Shown: piece after piece, positions 1 to 7,736 of the stretch
Numbering within the stretch: the first letter of the stretch is position 1
Layout: every line of letters begins with the position of its first letter
NCBI RefSeq assembly: GCF_003997495.1
Contig: NZ_RZRU01000005.1
Span: 1-64,000, forward strand
DNA length: 64,000 nucleotides
Origin: Mesorhizobium sp. M7A.F.Ca.US.008.03.1.1
Lineage (GTDB): Bacteria > Pseudomonadota > Alphaproteobacteria > Rhizobiales > Rhizobiaceae
Reading direction: 5' to 3'
The notes under the pieces: generated by a model
What the model was told of the DNA's origin: nothing
The model's input: the letters and a program-made list of their open reading frames with translations, nothing else
Database searches by the model: none
Program-made: the position numbers and the translations under genes

Positions 1-54
1 AAGCAGAATGTCTTTGACGGCAGCGCTGGCGGTCTTACCTTCTGTCTTGGTCAT
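1..54 (-). CDS. Partial N-terminus, probably an IS256-family transposase
   Basis: Only the first 18 codons are in the window. The gene reads leftward from an ATG at 54-52 and begins MTKTEGKTASAAVKDIL. A lysine-rich start followed by a VKDIL-type helix is how many rhizobial IS256-family transposases begin (from memory of the family, not a search). The stretch 55-150, with GAGAGTTCTGCAAATTTC on the minus strand, would then be the leader and terminal inverted repeat of the element. The gene is cut by the window edge, so the catalytic DDE residues cannot be seen. It could instead be an unrelated short protein start. Confidence 0.4.
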   Translation of the reverse strand, partial: MTKTEGKTASAAVKDILL

Positions 55-160
55 GGTGGCGTTCCTTCGCGGGAATCAGGTGACGTTGAACATCACCAGC
101 CTGCCATGACCGCCCTCTCTCAGCGAAATTTGCAGAACTCTCAGCACACTACCCGGTTTT

Positions 161-232
161 CCGTCTGGAATTGCGTTAAAACAAAGAGTTAGAGCAGATC
201 GCCGTTTCCGTGAAACGGTGAAATGCTCTAGA
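161..232. repeat. Palindromic intergenic repeat, GGAATTGC family
   Basis: The element starts with CTGGAATTGCGTTAAAACAA and runs into a nested hairpin: AGAGCA (191-196) pairs with TGCTCT (224-229), and inside it CCGTTTC (202-208) pairs with GAAACGG (212-218). The same GGAATTGCGT(T/C)AA(A/G)ACAAAG core returns at 29840-29857. Elements of this look are scattered between genes in rhizobial chromosomes (general knowledge). It lies between the putative insertion-sequence end and the AraC gene stop. Confidence 0.65.
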
Positions 233-245
233 ACAGCACCTGCCG

Positions 246-1169
246 TTACGGCGCAGAGCTTTCCAACCGAACCGGGCCGATCAGGCGACGAGCGACCTCG
301 ACGCTCTCGCGTGCGCCGCGCATATAGCCGCGCGGGGAGGTTCCCAGCATGCGCTTGAACATGGTGATGAAGGCCGGCACGCTGTCATAGCCGAGATCAA
401 GCGCCACCCTGGTGATCGGCTCGCCGTCCGCCAGCCTGGGCAGCGCCGCGAACAGGCAGGCCTGCTGGCGCCATGTCGACAGCGACAGGCCGGTCTGGCG
501 CTGGAAGGCGCGCGTGAACGAACGCCGGCTCATGCCGGCTGCATCGGCCCACTCGTCGATCGTCGCGTGCGGCGATGGTGCTGCGACGAAGCGCCGGCAC
601 AGCGCCGACAGCCTTGGATCGGACGGGAATGGCAGCCCGAGAGGCCGTTCCGGCAAGGTCGGGATTTCGTGCAGCAAAAGGTTCATGATCAGCCCACCGC
701 GTCCTTCCAGAACGCCGCCTTGCGGCAGCTTTTCCGATTCCACGATCAGGCTGTGCATCAGGTCGGTGACGCCGACGACGCGCAAGCCTTCGGGCAGCCC
801 GGGGATCGCCTGTGGCATGACATAGACCGAACGCATCGAGACATCGCCCAGCATCTCGACGGCATGCTCGGTGCCGGCTGGAATCCACATCGCGTGGTCG
901 GGCGGCACCATCCAGCGCCCGTAGCGCGTCGTCACCAGCACCACGCCGACAAGCGCATGCAAGAGCTGGCTGCGGCTGTGGCGGTGCTGTGGCACGCGGT
1001 AGCCGTCCGGATATTCGGTCGGCAATGCCACCGCCGGCCCGGCCACTTGCTCAAGCCACTGCCAGCGGCTCTCGTGCAACTGGCCGAGATTGGCATTGCC
1101 AGCGTGAAAGACTTCTTTGCCGTGCGGCATCCGATATGGCCCACTTGCGAAACTATTGGACCAAACCAC
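246..1169 (-). CDS. AraC-family regulator with N-terminal cupin sensor
   Basis: A 307-residue regulator with an N-terminal cupin-like region (YRVPQHRHSRSQLLHALVG, about residues 57-75, then IPAGTEHAVEM) and a C-terminal AraC double helix-turn-helix, seen as IDEWADAAGMSRRSFTRAFQ (about 205-224) and ITRVALDLGYDSVPAFITMF. This architecture matches the NimR/YeaM-like AraC group, which usually represses or activates a neighbouring MFS exporter gene. Such an exporter is divergently transcribed at 1304. The longest frame starts with GTG at 1169, which lacks a clear Shine-Dalgarno; an ATG at 1130 (MPHGKEV) is an equally possible start. The inducing ligand cannot be told from sequence. Confidence 0.85.
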   Translation of the reverse strand: MVWSNSFASGPYRMPHGKEVFHAGNANLGQLHESRWQWLEQVAGPAVALPTEYPDGYRVPQHRHSRSQLLHALVGVVLVTTRYGRWMVPPDHAMWIPAGTEHAVEMLGDVSMRSVYVMPQAIPGLPEGLRVVGVTDLMHSLIVESEKLPQGGVLEGRGGLIMNLLLHEIPTLPERPLGLPFPSDPRLSALCRRFVAAPSPHATIDEWADAAGMSRRSFTRAFQRQTGLSLSTWRQQACLFAALPRLADGEPITRVALDLGYDSVPAFITMFKRMLGTSPRGYMRGARESVEVARRLIGPVRLESSAP

Positions 1170-1212
1170 GAAAGAAGTCGTGTCGCAAGCGGCTTATAAC
1201 GCACCGTCCCCA

Positions 1213-1257
1213 GACGCTCCACAGGAGCGTCCGACAAGGCGGCCGCAGGAGCGTCCG
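1213..1257. promoter_or_regulatory. Candidate operator between AraC gene and fsr
   Basis: GACGCTCC (1213-1220) and GGAGCGTC (1224-1231) form a perfect 8-bp inverted repeat. The right arm lies in the direct repeat CAGGAGCGTCCG, present at 1222-1233 and again at 1246-1257, 24 bp apart. Direct repeats spaced by about two helical turns are typical of AraC-type binding. The site lies in the 134-bp gap between the divergent AraC and MFS genes. Assignment to this regulator is inference. Confidence 0.45.
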
Positions 1258-1303
1258 TCAACTGCCTGCGGGTGCGCCCGCCAAAAAGACCACGGAGCCT
1301 ACC

Positions 1304-2545
1304 TTGACCGATACGACAGCCGCCAGCGTCGCCCCACCGGCGAGCGTCAGTCACGCCTCAGCCCAGGCGACGGCCTTCACCGTCATCCTGGCGGTGAGCT
1401 TCTGCCACTGCATCAACGACATCATGCAGTCGCTGCTGTCGGCCATCTACCCGCTCCTGAAAGAGAATTATGGCCTCGATTTCTGGCAGATCGGCTTGTT
1501 GACCTTCACCTTCCAGGTGACGGCATCGCTGCTGCAGCCAGTAATCGGCATGATCACCGACAAGCGGCCGATGCCCTATTCGCTGCCCTACGGCATGGCG
1601 TCGTCACTGATCGGCCTGATCGTGCTCGCCTATGCCGGGCACTATTCGCTGCTGCTGATGGGCGCCTCGCTGATCGGCATCGGCTCGGCGATCTTCCATC
1701 CGGAATCCTCGCGCATCGCCCGCTTCGCCTCCGGCGGCCGCTTCGGCCTGGCGCAGTCGCTGTTCCAGGTGGGCGGCAATTTCGGCCAGTCCATGGGGCC
1801 GCTGCTGGCGGCCTTCATCGTCGTGCCGTTCGGCCAGACCAGCATTTCCTGGTTCGCCGTCGGCTCGCTGATCGGCATCATCGTCTTGTGGCAGGTCGGC
1901 GGCTGGTACAGCCGGCTGCGTGCCGCGCAGGGCACTCGCAAGGCGGCGAGCTTCGTTTCGCCCTTCCCGCGCCGCAAGGTGATGAATGCATTGATCGTGC
2001 TGACACTGCTGGTGCTGAGCAAGAATGCCTACATCGCCAGCCTCGCCAGCTACTACACCTTCTATTCCATGCATAAGTTCGGCGTTTCGGTGCAGATGAG
2101 CCAAGTCATGCTGTTCCTGTTCCTCGGTGCCTCGGCGCTGGGCATCCTGCTCGGCGGCCCGTTCGGCGACCGCTATGGGCAGAAGGCGATGATCTGGTTC
2201 TCCATCGTCGGCGTGCTGCCCTTCACGCTCGCCCTGCCGTACGCCAATCTGGAATGGACGATGGTGCTGACGGTGCTGATCGGCCTGATCCTGTCCTCGG
2301 CCTTCTCCAACATCGTCGTCTTTGCACAGGAGCTCGTGCCGGGCCGCGTCGGCATGATCGCCGGCATCTTCTTCGGCTTCGCCTTCGGCATGGGCGGCAT
2401 TGCGGCGGCCGTGCTCGGCGTCGTCGCCGACATGAAGGGCATCGATTTCGTCTTCCAGATCTGCTCGTATTTGCCGTTCCTTGGACTGCTCACCGTGTTC
2501 CTGCCGAATATGAAGGAAGCGCGCAAGGCGCAGGCGGCCGCCTAG
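1304..2545 (+). CDS. fsr: MFS exporter of the fosmidomycin-resistance (Fsr) type
   Basis: A 413-residue, 12-helix major facilitator protein. The N-terminal helices read CHCINDIMQSLLSAIYPLLKENYGL and then LLQPVIGMITDKRPMPYSLPYGM, which follows the Fsr family signature around helix 1 and the loop 2-3 motif. The frame stays open upstream to 989, but translation most likely begins at TTG 1304 (LTDTTAASVAPP), preceded by GGAG at 1294-1297, because the upstream extension has no membrane character and overlaps the divergent AraC gene. Family members export fosmidomycin and related compounds by proton antiport at the inner membrane. The natural substrate here is unknown. Control by the adjacent AraC protein is likely. 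Transcription ends at the strong hairpin at 2567-2606. Confidence 0.82.
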   Translation: MTDTTAASVAPPASVSHASAQATAFTVILAVSFCHCINDIMQSLLSAIYPLLKENYGLDFWQIGLLTFTFQVTASLLQPVIGMITDKRPMPYSLPYGMASSLIGLIVLAYAGHYSLLLMGASLIGIGSAIFHPESSRIARFASGGRFGLAQSLFQVGGNFGQSMGPLLAAFIVVPFGQTSISWFAVGSLIGIIVLWQVGGWYSRLRAAQGTRKAASFVSPFPRRKVMNALIVLTLLVLSKNAYIASLASYYTFYSMHKFGVSVQMSQVMLFLFLGASALGILLGGPFGDRYGQKAMIWFSIVGVLPFTLALPYANLEWTMVLTVLIGLILSSAFSNIVVFAQELVPGRVGMIAGIFFGFAFGMGGIAAAVLGVVADMKGIDFVFQICSYLPFLGLLTVFLPNMKEARKAQAAA

Positions 2546-2566
2546 ATCAGGCGGGTCTGCCGCTGT

Positions 2567-2606
2567 CACAAAAATGCACCCGCCGGATGACGGGTGCATT
2601 TTTGTG
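2567..2606. terminator. Bidirectional terminator between convergent fsr and hydrolase genes
   Basis: A perfect 16-bp stem: CACAAAAATGCACCCG (2567-2582), 8-nt loop, CGGGTGCATTTTTGTG (2591-2606). The T run lies inside the 3' arm on both strands. It is 21 bp after the fsr stop and 18 bp before the stop of the opposing hydrolase gene. Confidence 0.85.
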
Positions 2607-2624
2607 GGCCATTCGGAAAAGGCC

Positions 2625-3482
2625 TTAAGCCTTGAAGAAGGCCAGCAGGTCGGCGTTGATGATGTCTGCATGGGTCGTGGCCATGCCGTGCGGGAAGCCC
2701 TTGTAGACCTTGAGCTCGCCCTTCTTGAGCAGCTTGATCGTCAGCAGCGCCGAATCGGCGATCGGAACGATCTGATCGTCGTCGCCGTGCATGACCAGCA
2801 CCGGCACGTCGATCGCCTTCAGATCCTCGGTGAAGTCGGTTTCCGAGAAGGCCTTGATGCAATCATAATGCGCCTTGGTGCCGCCCATCATGCCTTGGCG
2901 CCACCAATTGTCGATGACGCCTTGCGACACCTCTGCACCCGGACGATTGAAGCCGTAGAATGGGCCTGATGGAACGTCGCGGAAGAACTGGGCGCGGTTT
3001 GCCGCCTGGGCGGAGCGGAAGCCATCGAAAACCTCGATCGGCAAGCCTTCGGGATTGGCTGCGGTCTTGAGCATGATCGGCGGCACCGCGCCGATCAGCA
3101 CCGCCTTGGCGACACGGCCGCCGGCGCCATATTGGGCGACATAGCGCGCCACTTCGCCGCCGCCGGTCGAGTGGCCGACATGGATGGCGTTCTTGAGGTC
3201 CAGATGGGCTGCGAGTTCCGCGACGTCGGCGGCATAGGTATCCATCTCGTTGCCGGTATCGGTCTGGGTCGAGCGGCCGTGTCCACGGCGATCATGGGCA
3301 ATGACACGGTAGCCCTGTGACAGGAAGAACAGCATCTGGGCATCCCAATCGTCGCTGCTCAACGGCCAGCCGTGATGAAAGACGACAGGCTGCCCGGTCC
3401 CCCAGTCCTTGTAGTAAATCTGCGTTCCGTTCTTGGTGGTGATCGTACCGCTGCCGGAGCTGGGCTTGGTTTGCGAGGTCAT
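2625..3482 (-). CDS. Alpha/beta hydrolase, cofactor-free haloperoxidase type
   Basis: A 285-residue alpha/beta hydrolase. The oxyanion region is [13 protein letters not shown], the nucleophile elbow [15 protein letters not shown] (Ser about residue 103), the acid HGDDDQIVP and the catalytic His in [20 protein letters not shown] and [14 protein letters not shown] stretches are typical of the non-heme chloroperoxidase/arylesterase group, which hydrolyses esters and can form peracids with H2O2. No signal peptide is seen, so it is probably cytoplasmic. AGGAGAT-type spacing upstream supports the ATG at 3482. It is divergent from an OhrR-like regulator with paired palindromes between them, so peroxide-responsive control is plausible. 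The physiological substrate is unknown. Confidence 0.85.
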   Translation of the reverse strand: MTSQTKPSSGSGTITTKNGTQIYYKDWGTGQPVVFHHGWPLSSDDWDAQMLFFLSQGYRVIAHDRRGHGRSTQTDTGNEMDTYAADVAELAAHLDLKNAIHVGHSTGGGEVARYVAQYGAGGRVAKAVLIGAVPPIMLKTAANPEGLPIEVFDGFRSAQAANRAQFFRDVPSGPFYGFNRPGAEVSQGVIDNWWRQGMMGGTKAHYDCIKAFSETDFTEDLKAIDVPVLVMHGDDDQIVPIADSALLTIKLLKKGELKVYKGFPHGMATTHADIINADLLAFFKA

Positions 3483-3517
3483 CTCAATCTCCTTCTGGTT
3501 ATTTCCGCGATAAACAA

Positions 3518-3582
3518 TATCGCGATAGCGATATAGCTAACGCAGCTCAAAACCCTTGTCCACAAAAATATGTATCGCGATA
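3518..3582. promoter_or_regulatory. Paired TATCGCGATA palindromes in the divergent promoter region
   Basis: The perfect 10-bp palindrome TATCGCGATA occurs at 3518-3527 and again at 3573-3582, with centres 55 bp apart (about five helical turns). Further half-sites surround it (CGCGATAA at 3507-3514, AGCGATATA at 3527-3535). The 151-bp gap separates the hydrolase gene and the MarR/OhrR-like gene. MarR dimers bind such palindromes, so these are the likely operators for control of both genes. The sequence differs from the AT-rich OhrR boxes described for Xanthomonas and Bacillus. Confidence 0.7.
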
Positions 3583-3633
3583 TCATTTTTCGTGGTATCG
3601 AATTGATGCCCATATTGGTAAAAGGAATGCGCC

Positions 3634-4062
3634 GTGCCTCTCCCGTTGGACAATCAGCTCTGTTTCACGCTCTATGCCACCAGCATGGCCATCAACCGCA
3701 CCTACAAGCCGATGCTGGACGAGATGGGCATCACCTATCCGCAGTACCTGGTGCTGAACGCACTTGGAGAGGCTGACGGCATGTCGGTCGGCACCATCGC
3801 CCACAGGCTCGCTCTGGAATCGAGCACCGTCACTCCGCTGGTGAAGCGAATGGAGCAGGCCGGGCTGGTGACACGCCAGCGCAGCCAGACCGACGAACGC
3901 CAGGTGCAGGTCGATCTGACATCAGCCGGGCGCGGGCTGCTGGTGCAATGCAACTGCCTGAACGAAACCTTGATCGAGCGCTCGGGCATGAAGCTGGCCG
4001 AGCTCGATGCCTTGAACCGGCAGATCCAGGCGCTGCGCGCCGCGTTGACCGGCGACCGGTAG
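3634..4062 (+). CDS. MarR-family regulator, OhrR-like thiol peroxide sensor
   Basis: A 142-residue MarR protein starting MPLPLDNQLCFTLYATSMAINRTYKPMLDEMGITYPQYLVL. The Cys about 10 residues in, in the context LDNQLCF-LY, is where OhrR proteins carry the peroxidatic Cys, with the Tyr residues that hydrogen-bond to it. A second pair of Cys near residues 107-109 (LLVQCNCLNE) could form the intersubunit disulphide of 2-Cys OhrR. The winged helix is MSVGTIAHRLALESSTVTPLVKRMEQAGLVTRQRSQTDERQVQV. The start is GTG 3634, with AAAGGA at 3621-3626. No ohr gene is adjacent; the divergent target is a haloperoxidase-fold hydrolase instead. Confidence 0.85.
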   Translation: MPLPLDNQLCFTLYATSMAINRTYKPMLDEMGITYPQYLVLNALGEADGMSVGTIAHRLALESSTVTPLVKRMEQAGLVTRQRSQTDERQVQVDLTSAGRGLLVQCNCLNETLIERSGMKLAELDALNRQIQALRAALTGDR

Positions 4063-4153
4063 CCCTGCGTAGCAGCTTGGCCCTGTCGTGGGTCGATTGC
4101 AATCAGCGCGGCTTTTGACGGCGGCTAGGCCAAACGTCGGAAAGAGGCTGCAA

Positions 4154-6160
4154 TCATGCGGACTTAAGCACGGCGAATGACCGTTTGCGCATGGCCCGCT
4201 TCGCCTGGAAACTAACGGCGGGAGCGGGGCGGCCGACATGGAAGCCCTGGATCTTGTCTATGCCGAATTCGCGCATCAAGGTCATCTGCTCGTCGGTTTC
4301 CACCCCTTCGACCAGGATCTTGTGGCCCCGATTTCGGACCAGGGTGATGATGTCCTGCAGCATCGCCTTGCCGCTCGGGGAGCTGCAGTCGTGCAGAAAC
4401 GAGCGGTCGATCTTCACCGTATCGAAATCGATCAGCCGAAGCCACGAAAGGCCCGCAAAGCCGGTCCCGAAGTCATCAAGCCATATCTTGATCCCGAGCA
4501 GCTTCAGGTCGCTGATGCAGCGCAGGATGTCCGAATGCATCTCCATCTCCAGCCCTTCGGTGATCTCGAAGGCCAGCCTGCTGCCGGCGACGCCGGTCTC
4601 GCCCAGAATGGTCGCGACGGACGTTGCGAAGCCCGGTGTCTTGAGCTGGATCGGGGAGACGTTGACACTGACCACACGGACGTGGTCGTCCGCCAGGAGC
4701 TCGGCGCACACCGTCCTTATCGCCCAGCGCCCGAGTTCCAGGATCGCGCCGGTTCGTTCGGCGACGGGAATGAACAGGCTTGGCGGAACCGATGTGCCGT
4801 CCAGCATCTTGAGGCGCATCAGAGCCTCTACCGCTTCAACCCGGTCCGATTTGACATCCTGGATGGGCTGGTAAACGAGTGAAACGAGATTCTGGCCGAT
4901 CGCGATCTTCAGCAACGCCGCAATGTTCTCACTCTCGTCGCTGCTTTGCGGATCGGTTGGATCGAACAACCGGGCACAGTTTCGGCCGCCGGCTTTTGCC
5001 AGATAGAGAGCGCGATCGGCCTCGTGGATGATCTTCTCCAGCTTGGCCCCGGTCTGTGTCCTGGTGAATGCGGCGCCAACGCTTACCGTTACGATCGAGA
5101 CGCCGTCACGCCGCAGCTCGTGGGTAAGCGCCAGGTTCTCCACCGTGCTGCAAATGGCTTCCGCGATATTCAGGATCTGCTCTTTTGTCTCCATGCGCGC
5201 CAGGACGATGAACTCTTCGCCGCCGTAGCGGCCTATGGAGCCATTGTACTGTTTGATCATCTCGCTAAGCGCATTGGCGACATGGATCAGGCAGCGGTCG
5301 CCTTCCTGATGGCCGTAGCAGTCGTTGAATTTCTTGAAAAAATCCACGTCGATGAGGATCGCCCCAAAGCTGGTGCCGACCTTTTGCCAATCACTCCAGT
5401 AGTCCCGCAGCTTCTCGTCGATCGCGCGCCGGTTTTCCAGACCCGTCAGCGGATCGGTTCGCGACAATCTCAGCAGGGCCTTGCCGCGTTCGGTCGCCTC
5501 ATGGTGCTGGAGCTTGGCTTCCAGGGCGTTCAGGAAGACGTTGTAGCGTTCTTCATTCAGTTTCCAGTTCACATAGGACGTGAACGTGAAACAAGAAATA
5601 TAGAAAGCGCCAAACACCATCTTGTATGTGAGAGTTGAAGGAACGAAGTAATTCACGACATAAAGTATGCATAAAATTATCGCTGAGGTTACAATAGAAA
5701 GCTTGAAATTGAAGGTGAAAAAAAGATTGGCGCTCATCATGAATATGGTCCCGAAGACCATATAATAGGAGACGCTTTCCTTGTCCGCGCCAAGAACCGC
5801 TGGGCACAACCAACCAACATAGCCGAAGATGATGGCTCCGGCGCAAGTCACGTCGAGCCATTCCGTCCCGATGCCTCGGCGAAGCTGTGCTTCCAGGATC
5901 AAAAGCGCGCTCAAGCCGACCGCGAAGCGCGCCGTGATCGTATAAGCGGCCACATCCGGGATCAGCAGCAGATCGGTTGCCGAAAACAGGAGATAGATCG
6001 CAACCGCGATCCAAAGCCCTGGCCTGGCTTCTCCTCTTCGCGTCGCCTGCGCTTCGGTGCGGTAAAGGGTGCGAAGCTCGTCGGCCCCGAGTTCGTAGCG
6101 CGGCTCGTACGGTTCCGCATCAACCGCATCGACCAATACGGAGGACAGGTGTTCGTTCAT
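4154..6160 (-). CDS. Membrane-bound GGDEF-EAL cyclic-di-GMP enzyme
   Basis: A 668-residue protein from the ATG at 6160 (MNEHLSSVLV). The frame is open to 6286, but the extension is not protein-like. About six hydrophobic segments span residues 49-196. A GGDEF domain follows, with RYGGEEF at about 311-317; the allosteric RxxD inhibitory site is absent (QYNG at that place). The EAL domain has EALMR (about 445), the Asn of SVNVSP, the Glu of FEITEG, DDFGTGF (about 562), KIDRSF, VEGVET (about 617) and QGFHVGRP, so every metal and catalytic residue I can check is present. Both cyclase and phosphodiesterase activities are possible. The membrane part does not resemble MHYT or MASE domains well enough to name. 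It is divergent from a PhcB-like methyltransferase gene. Confidence 0.92.
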   Translation of the reverse strand: MNEHLSSVLVDAVDAEPYEPRYELGADELRTLYRTEAQATRRGEARPGLWIAVAIYLLFSATDLLLIPDVAAYTITARFAVGLSALLILEAQLRRGIGTEWLDVTCAGAIIFGYVGWLCPAVLGADKESVSYYMVFGTIFMMSANLFFTFNFKLSIVTSAIILCILYVVNYFVPSTLTYKMVFGAFYISCFTFTSYVNWKLNEERYNVFLNALEAKLQHHEATERGKALLRLSRTDPLTGLENRRAIDEKLRDYWSDWQKVGTSFGAILIDVDFFKKFNDCYGHQEGDRCLIHVANALSEMIKQYNGSIGRYGGEEFIVLARMETKEQILNIAEAICSTVENLALTHELRRDGVSIVTVSVGAAFTRTQTGAKLEKIIHEADRALYLAKAGGRNCARLFDPTDPQSSDESENIAALLKIAIGQNLVSLVYQPIQDVKSDRVEAVEALMRLKMLDGTSVPPSLFIPVAERTGAILELGRWAIRTVCAELLADDHVRVVSVNVSPIQLKTPGFATSVATILGETGVAGSRLAFEITEGLEMEMHSDILRCISDLKLLGIKIWLDDFGTGFAGLSWLRLIDFDTVKIDRSFLHDCSSPSGKAMLQDIITLVRNRGHKILVEGVETDEQMTLMREFGIDKIQGFHVGRPAPAVSFQAKRAMRKRSFAVLKSA

Positions 6161-6452
6161 CACAATAGACCCCGTTTGAAAGGGATTTTGTTTTCCGAAC
6201 TCATTTCCAGCTTCTGCCCCCACGCGGGCCGGCTCCTTGGACGCGACGGCGATTGCGACGCCGGGCAAACAAATGCAATCGCGCAAGACAAGTTTCCGTT
6301 AACTCGAACCCGGAATTCGGGCCCAAAGCCGTCTAAAGAGGAACATGGTTTGCGGGAAATTAATCATAACGATAAAATGCCGTCGGCACGACATTGGCAA
6401 AGGGAGCATTCTACGCAATAAGTTAACCGACTGTTAACTATGGAGTGATGGC
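6161..6452. promoter_or_regulatory. Divergent intergenic region with CtrA-type box
   Basis: This 292-bp gap separates the GGDEF-EAL gene and the methyltransferase gene. At 6421-6439 it carries AGTTAACCGACTGTTAACT, a perfect 7-bp inverted repeat that contains TTAA-N7-TTAA (6423-6426 and 6434-6437), the full consensus of the alphaproteobacterial cell-cycle regulator CtrA. The box ends 13 bp before the GTG start at 6453, so CtrA bound there would cover the promoter or leader. The rest of the gap is AT-richer than the surrounding genes, with a second CGTTAACT half-site at 6298-6305. Confidence 0.6.
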
Positions 6453-7487
6453 GTGCAGACCGTTCTTGATGGCAAAAGCTTGATTACTGCTGAGATGCTC
6501 GCCGGCACGCTGCCTCGGGGAAAGCTCGAGCATCATGGCGAAGCGTTCGAAACCGCTCGCGCGGAGCTGGCCCTCATTCTCCACGCGACACAGCAGCAGG
6601 TCGAACAGGACAAGAACCCGGCCGAGATCGTCGGTCGCTTGCTGTCCTACCTGAATGGCCTGCATTCCAAAGTTCATCCCGACGTCTGGCATGCATTGAT
6701 ACCGGTCGCGCAGAGCCATCCGATCCTGAAGTATTTTCTCGAGGATCCGCTGACGCACTGGTCCTTCACCAAGCCCAGGGGCTATTCCGGCGACGCGCAG
6801 TTGCTTGATTACATCTATTGCGACCCGCATGTGGCAGAGAGCGTGGCCAACGCCTCGAAGATCGGCAAGGCCCTGTACAGCCATACCCAGAACGTACCGT
6901 CATGCGTCGCCGCACGGGAGCGGCGCGATCTCTTGACCCGATACGTCGATGAGATCGCAACCAAGAATGGACCAGAAACCGAGGTGCTGGCGATCGCGGC
7001 CGGCCATTTGCGGGAAGCCAATCGTTCGGCCGCCTTGGCGGAGGGCCGTCTCAAGCGCTGGGTTGCCCTCGACCAGGATCCCCAAAGCGTTGGGCTGATC
7101 TCGCGCGACTTCCAGGGCACCGCGGTCGAAGCCATCGACGGCTCCGTGCGAACCGTGCTCACGCGGGGCCACAAGCTCGGCAAATTCGACTTCATCTACG
7201 CCTCCGGCCTTTACGACTACCTCGCCCACAACGTCGCCGTGAAACTCACGAAGACCTGCCTGCAGATGTTGAAGCCGAACGGCACCTTCCTGTTTGCGAA
7301 CTACGCCGAGGGCACGCCTGACGCCGGGTACCGGGAGACGTTCATGGACTGGGTGTTGCTGCTGCGGTCGGAGGTCGACATGTGGAACATCGTCAATGCC
7401 AGCGTCGACCGCAACACCGTCGAGGCGCAAGTGTTCTTCGGTGAGAACCGCAACGTGCTCTATGCCGTCATCGAAAAGCGCGGATAG
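6453..7487 (+). CDS. Class I SAM methyltransferase, PhcB-like
   Basis: A 344-residue protein. The N-terminal half carries FTKPRGYSGDAQLLDYIY (about residues 107-124), a motif I associate with methyltransferases annotated as PhcB-type (3-hydroxy fatty acid methyl ester synthesis in Ralstonia). The C-terminal half is a Rossmann methyltransferase: VLAIAAGHLREA replaces the usual E/DxGxGxG motif I, then WVALDQDP, FDFIYASGLYDYL and LKPNGTFLFANYAEG. The motif I is degenerate. The start is GTG 6453, with GGAG at 6442-6445. PhcB makes a quorum signal in Ralstonia; whether this protein methylates a fatty acid, another small molecule or a protein cannot be told. The CtrA-type box and divergent c-di-GMP gene suggest a role in cell cycle or surface behaviour. 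Confidence 0.7.
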   Translation: MQTVLDGKSLITAEMLAGTLPRGKLEHHGEAFETARAELALILHATQQQVEQDKNPAEIVGRLLSYLNGLHSKVHPDVWHALIPVAQSHPILKYFLEDPLTHWSFTKPRGYSGDAQLLDYIYCDPHVAESVANASKIGKALYSHTQNVPSCVAARERRDLLTRYVDEIATKNGPETEVLAIAAGHLREANRSAALAEGRLKRWVALDQDPQSVGLISRDFQGTAVEAIDGSVRTVLTRGHKLGKFDFIYASGLYDYLAHNVAVKLTKTCLQMLKPNGTFLFANYAEGTPDAGYRETFMDWVLLLRSEVDMWNIVNASVDRNTVEAQVFFGENRNVLYAVIEKRG

Positions 7488-7526
7488 CGCCCGCCTGCGC
7501 TGCGCGCCGGCGGACATGCCTTTGGC

Positions 7527-7555
7527 TTGCACCTCCCGCCGCCTTCCGCTATAGA
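7527..7555 (+). promoter_or_regulatory. Sigma-70-type promoter for rplY-pth
   Basis: TTGCAC (7527-7532), a 17-bp spacer and TATAGA (7550-7555). This is the best housekeeping promoter in the gap between the methyltransferase stop (7487) and rplY (7737). It would give a 5' leader of about 175 nt that contains the palindromic repeat at 7610-7654. Confidence 0.6.
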
Positions 7556-7609
7556 GCCGCCACCCGCGTAGACACCCTTGGAGGCAACGCGGCGGAAGGC
7601 CGCCTTCCC

Positions 7610-7654
7610 GCATGATCCCGAAAAGTGGATTCCGGTTTTCGGACCAGATCATGC
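7610..7654. repeat. Palindromic repeat, GCATGATCCCGAAAA family
   Basis: The arms GCATGATCCCGAAAA and TTTTCGGACCAGATCATGC close on a short centre (GTGGATTCCGG). Repeats with these arms are very common between genes in rhizobia (general knowledge). Here it sits inside the predicted leader of rplY, so the RNA form would be a hairpin about 80 nt upstream of the start codon. Confidence 0.7.
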
Positions 7655-7736
7655 GTGAGTATGTCGGCTTTCGACGTTTACGGTCCAGGCACTCTGCCAA
7701 CCGTGAGCGCTCCAGAACAAACCGAAAGGAAATGCC

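Noticed and set aside
989..1303. In-frame extension of the fsr gene upstream of 1304
   Set aside because: The extension is Arg/Pro-rich, overlaps the divergent AraC gene and has no Shine-Dalgarno; TTG 1304 with GGAG fits the family start.
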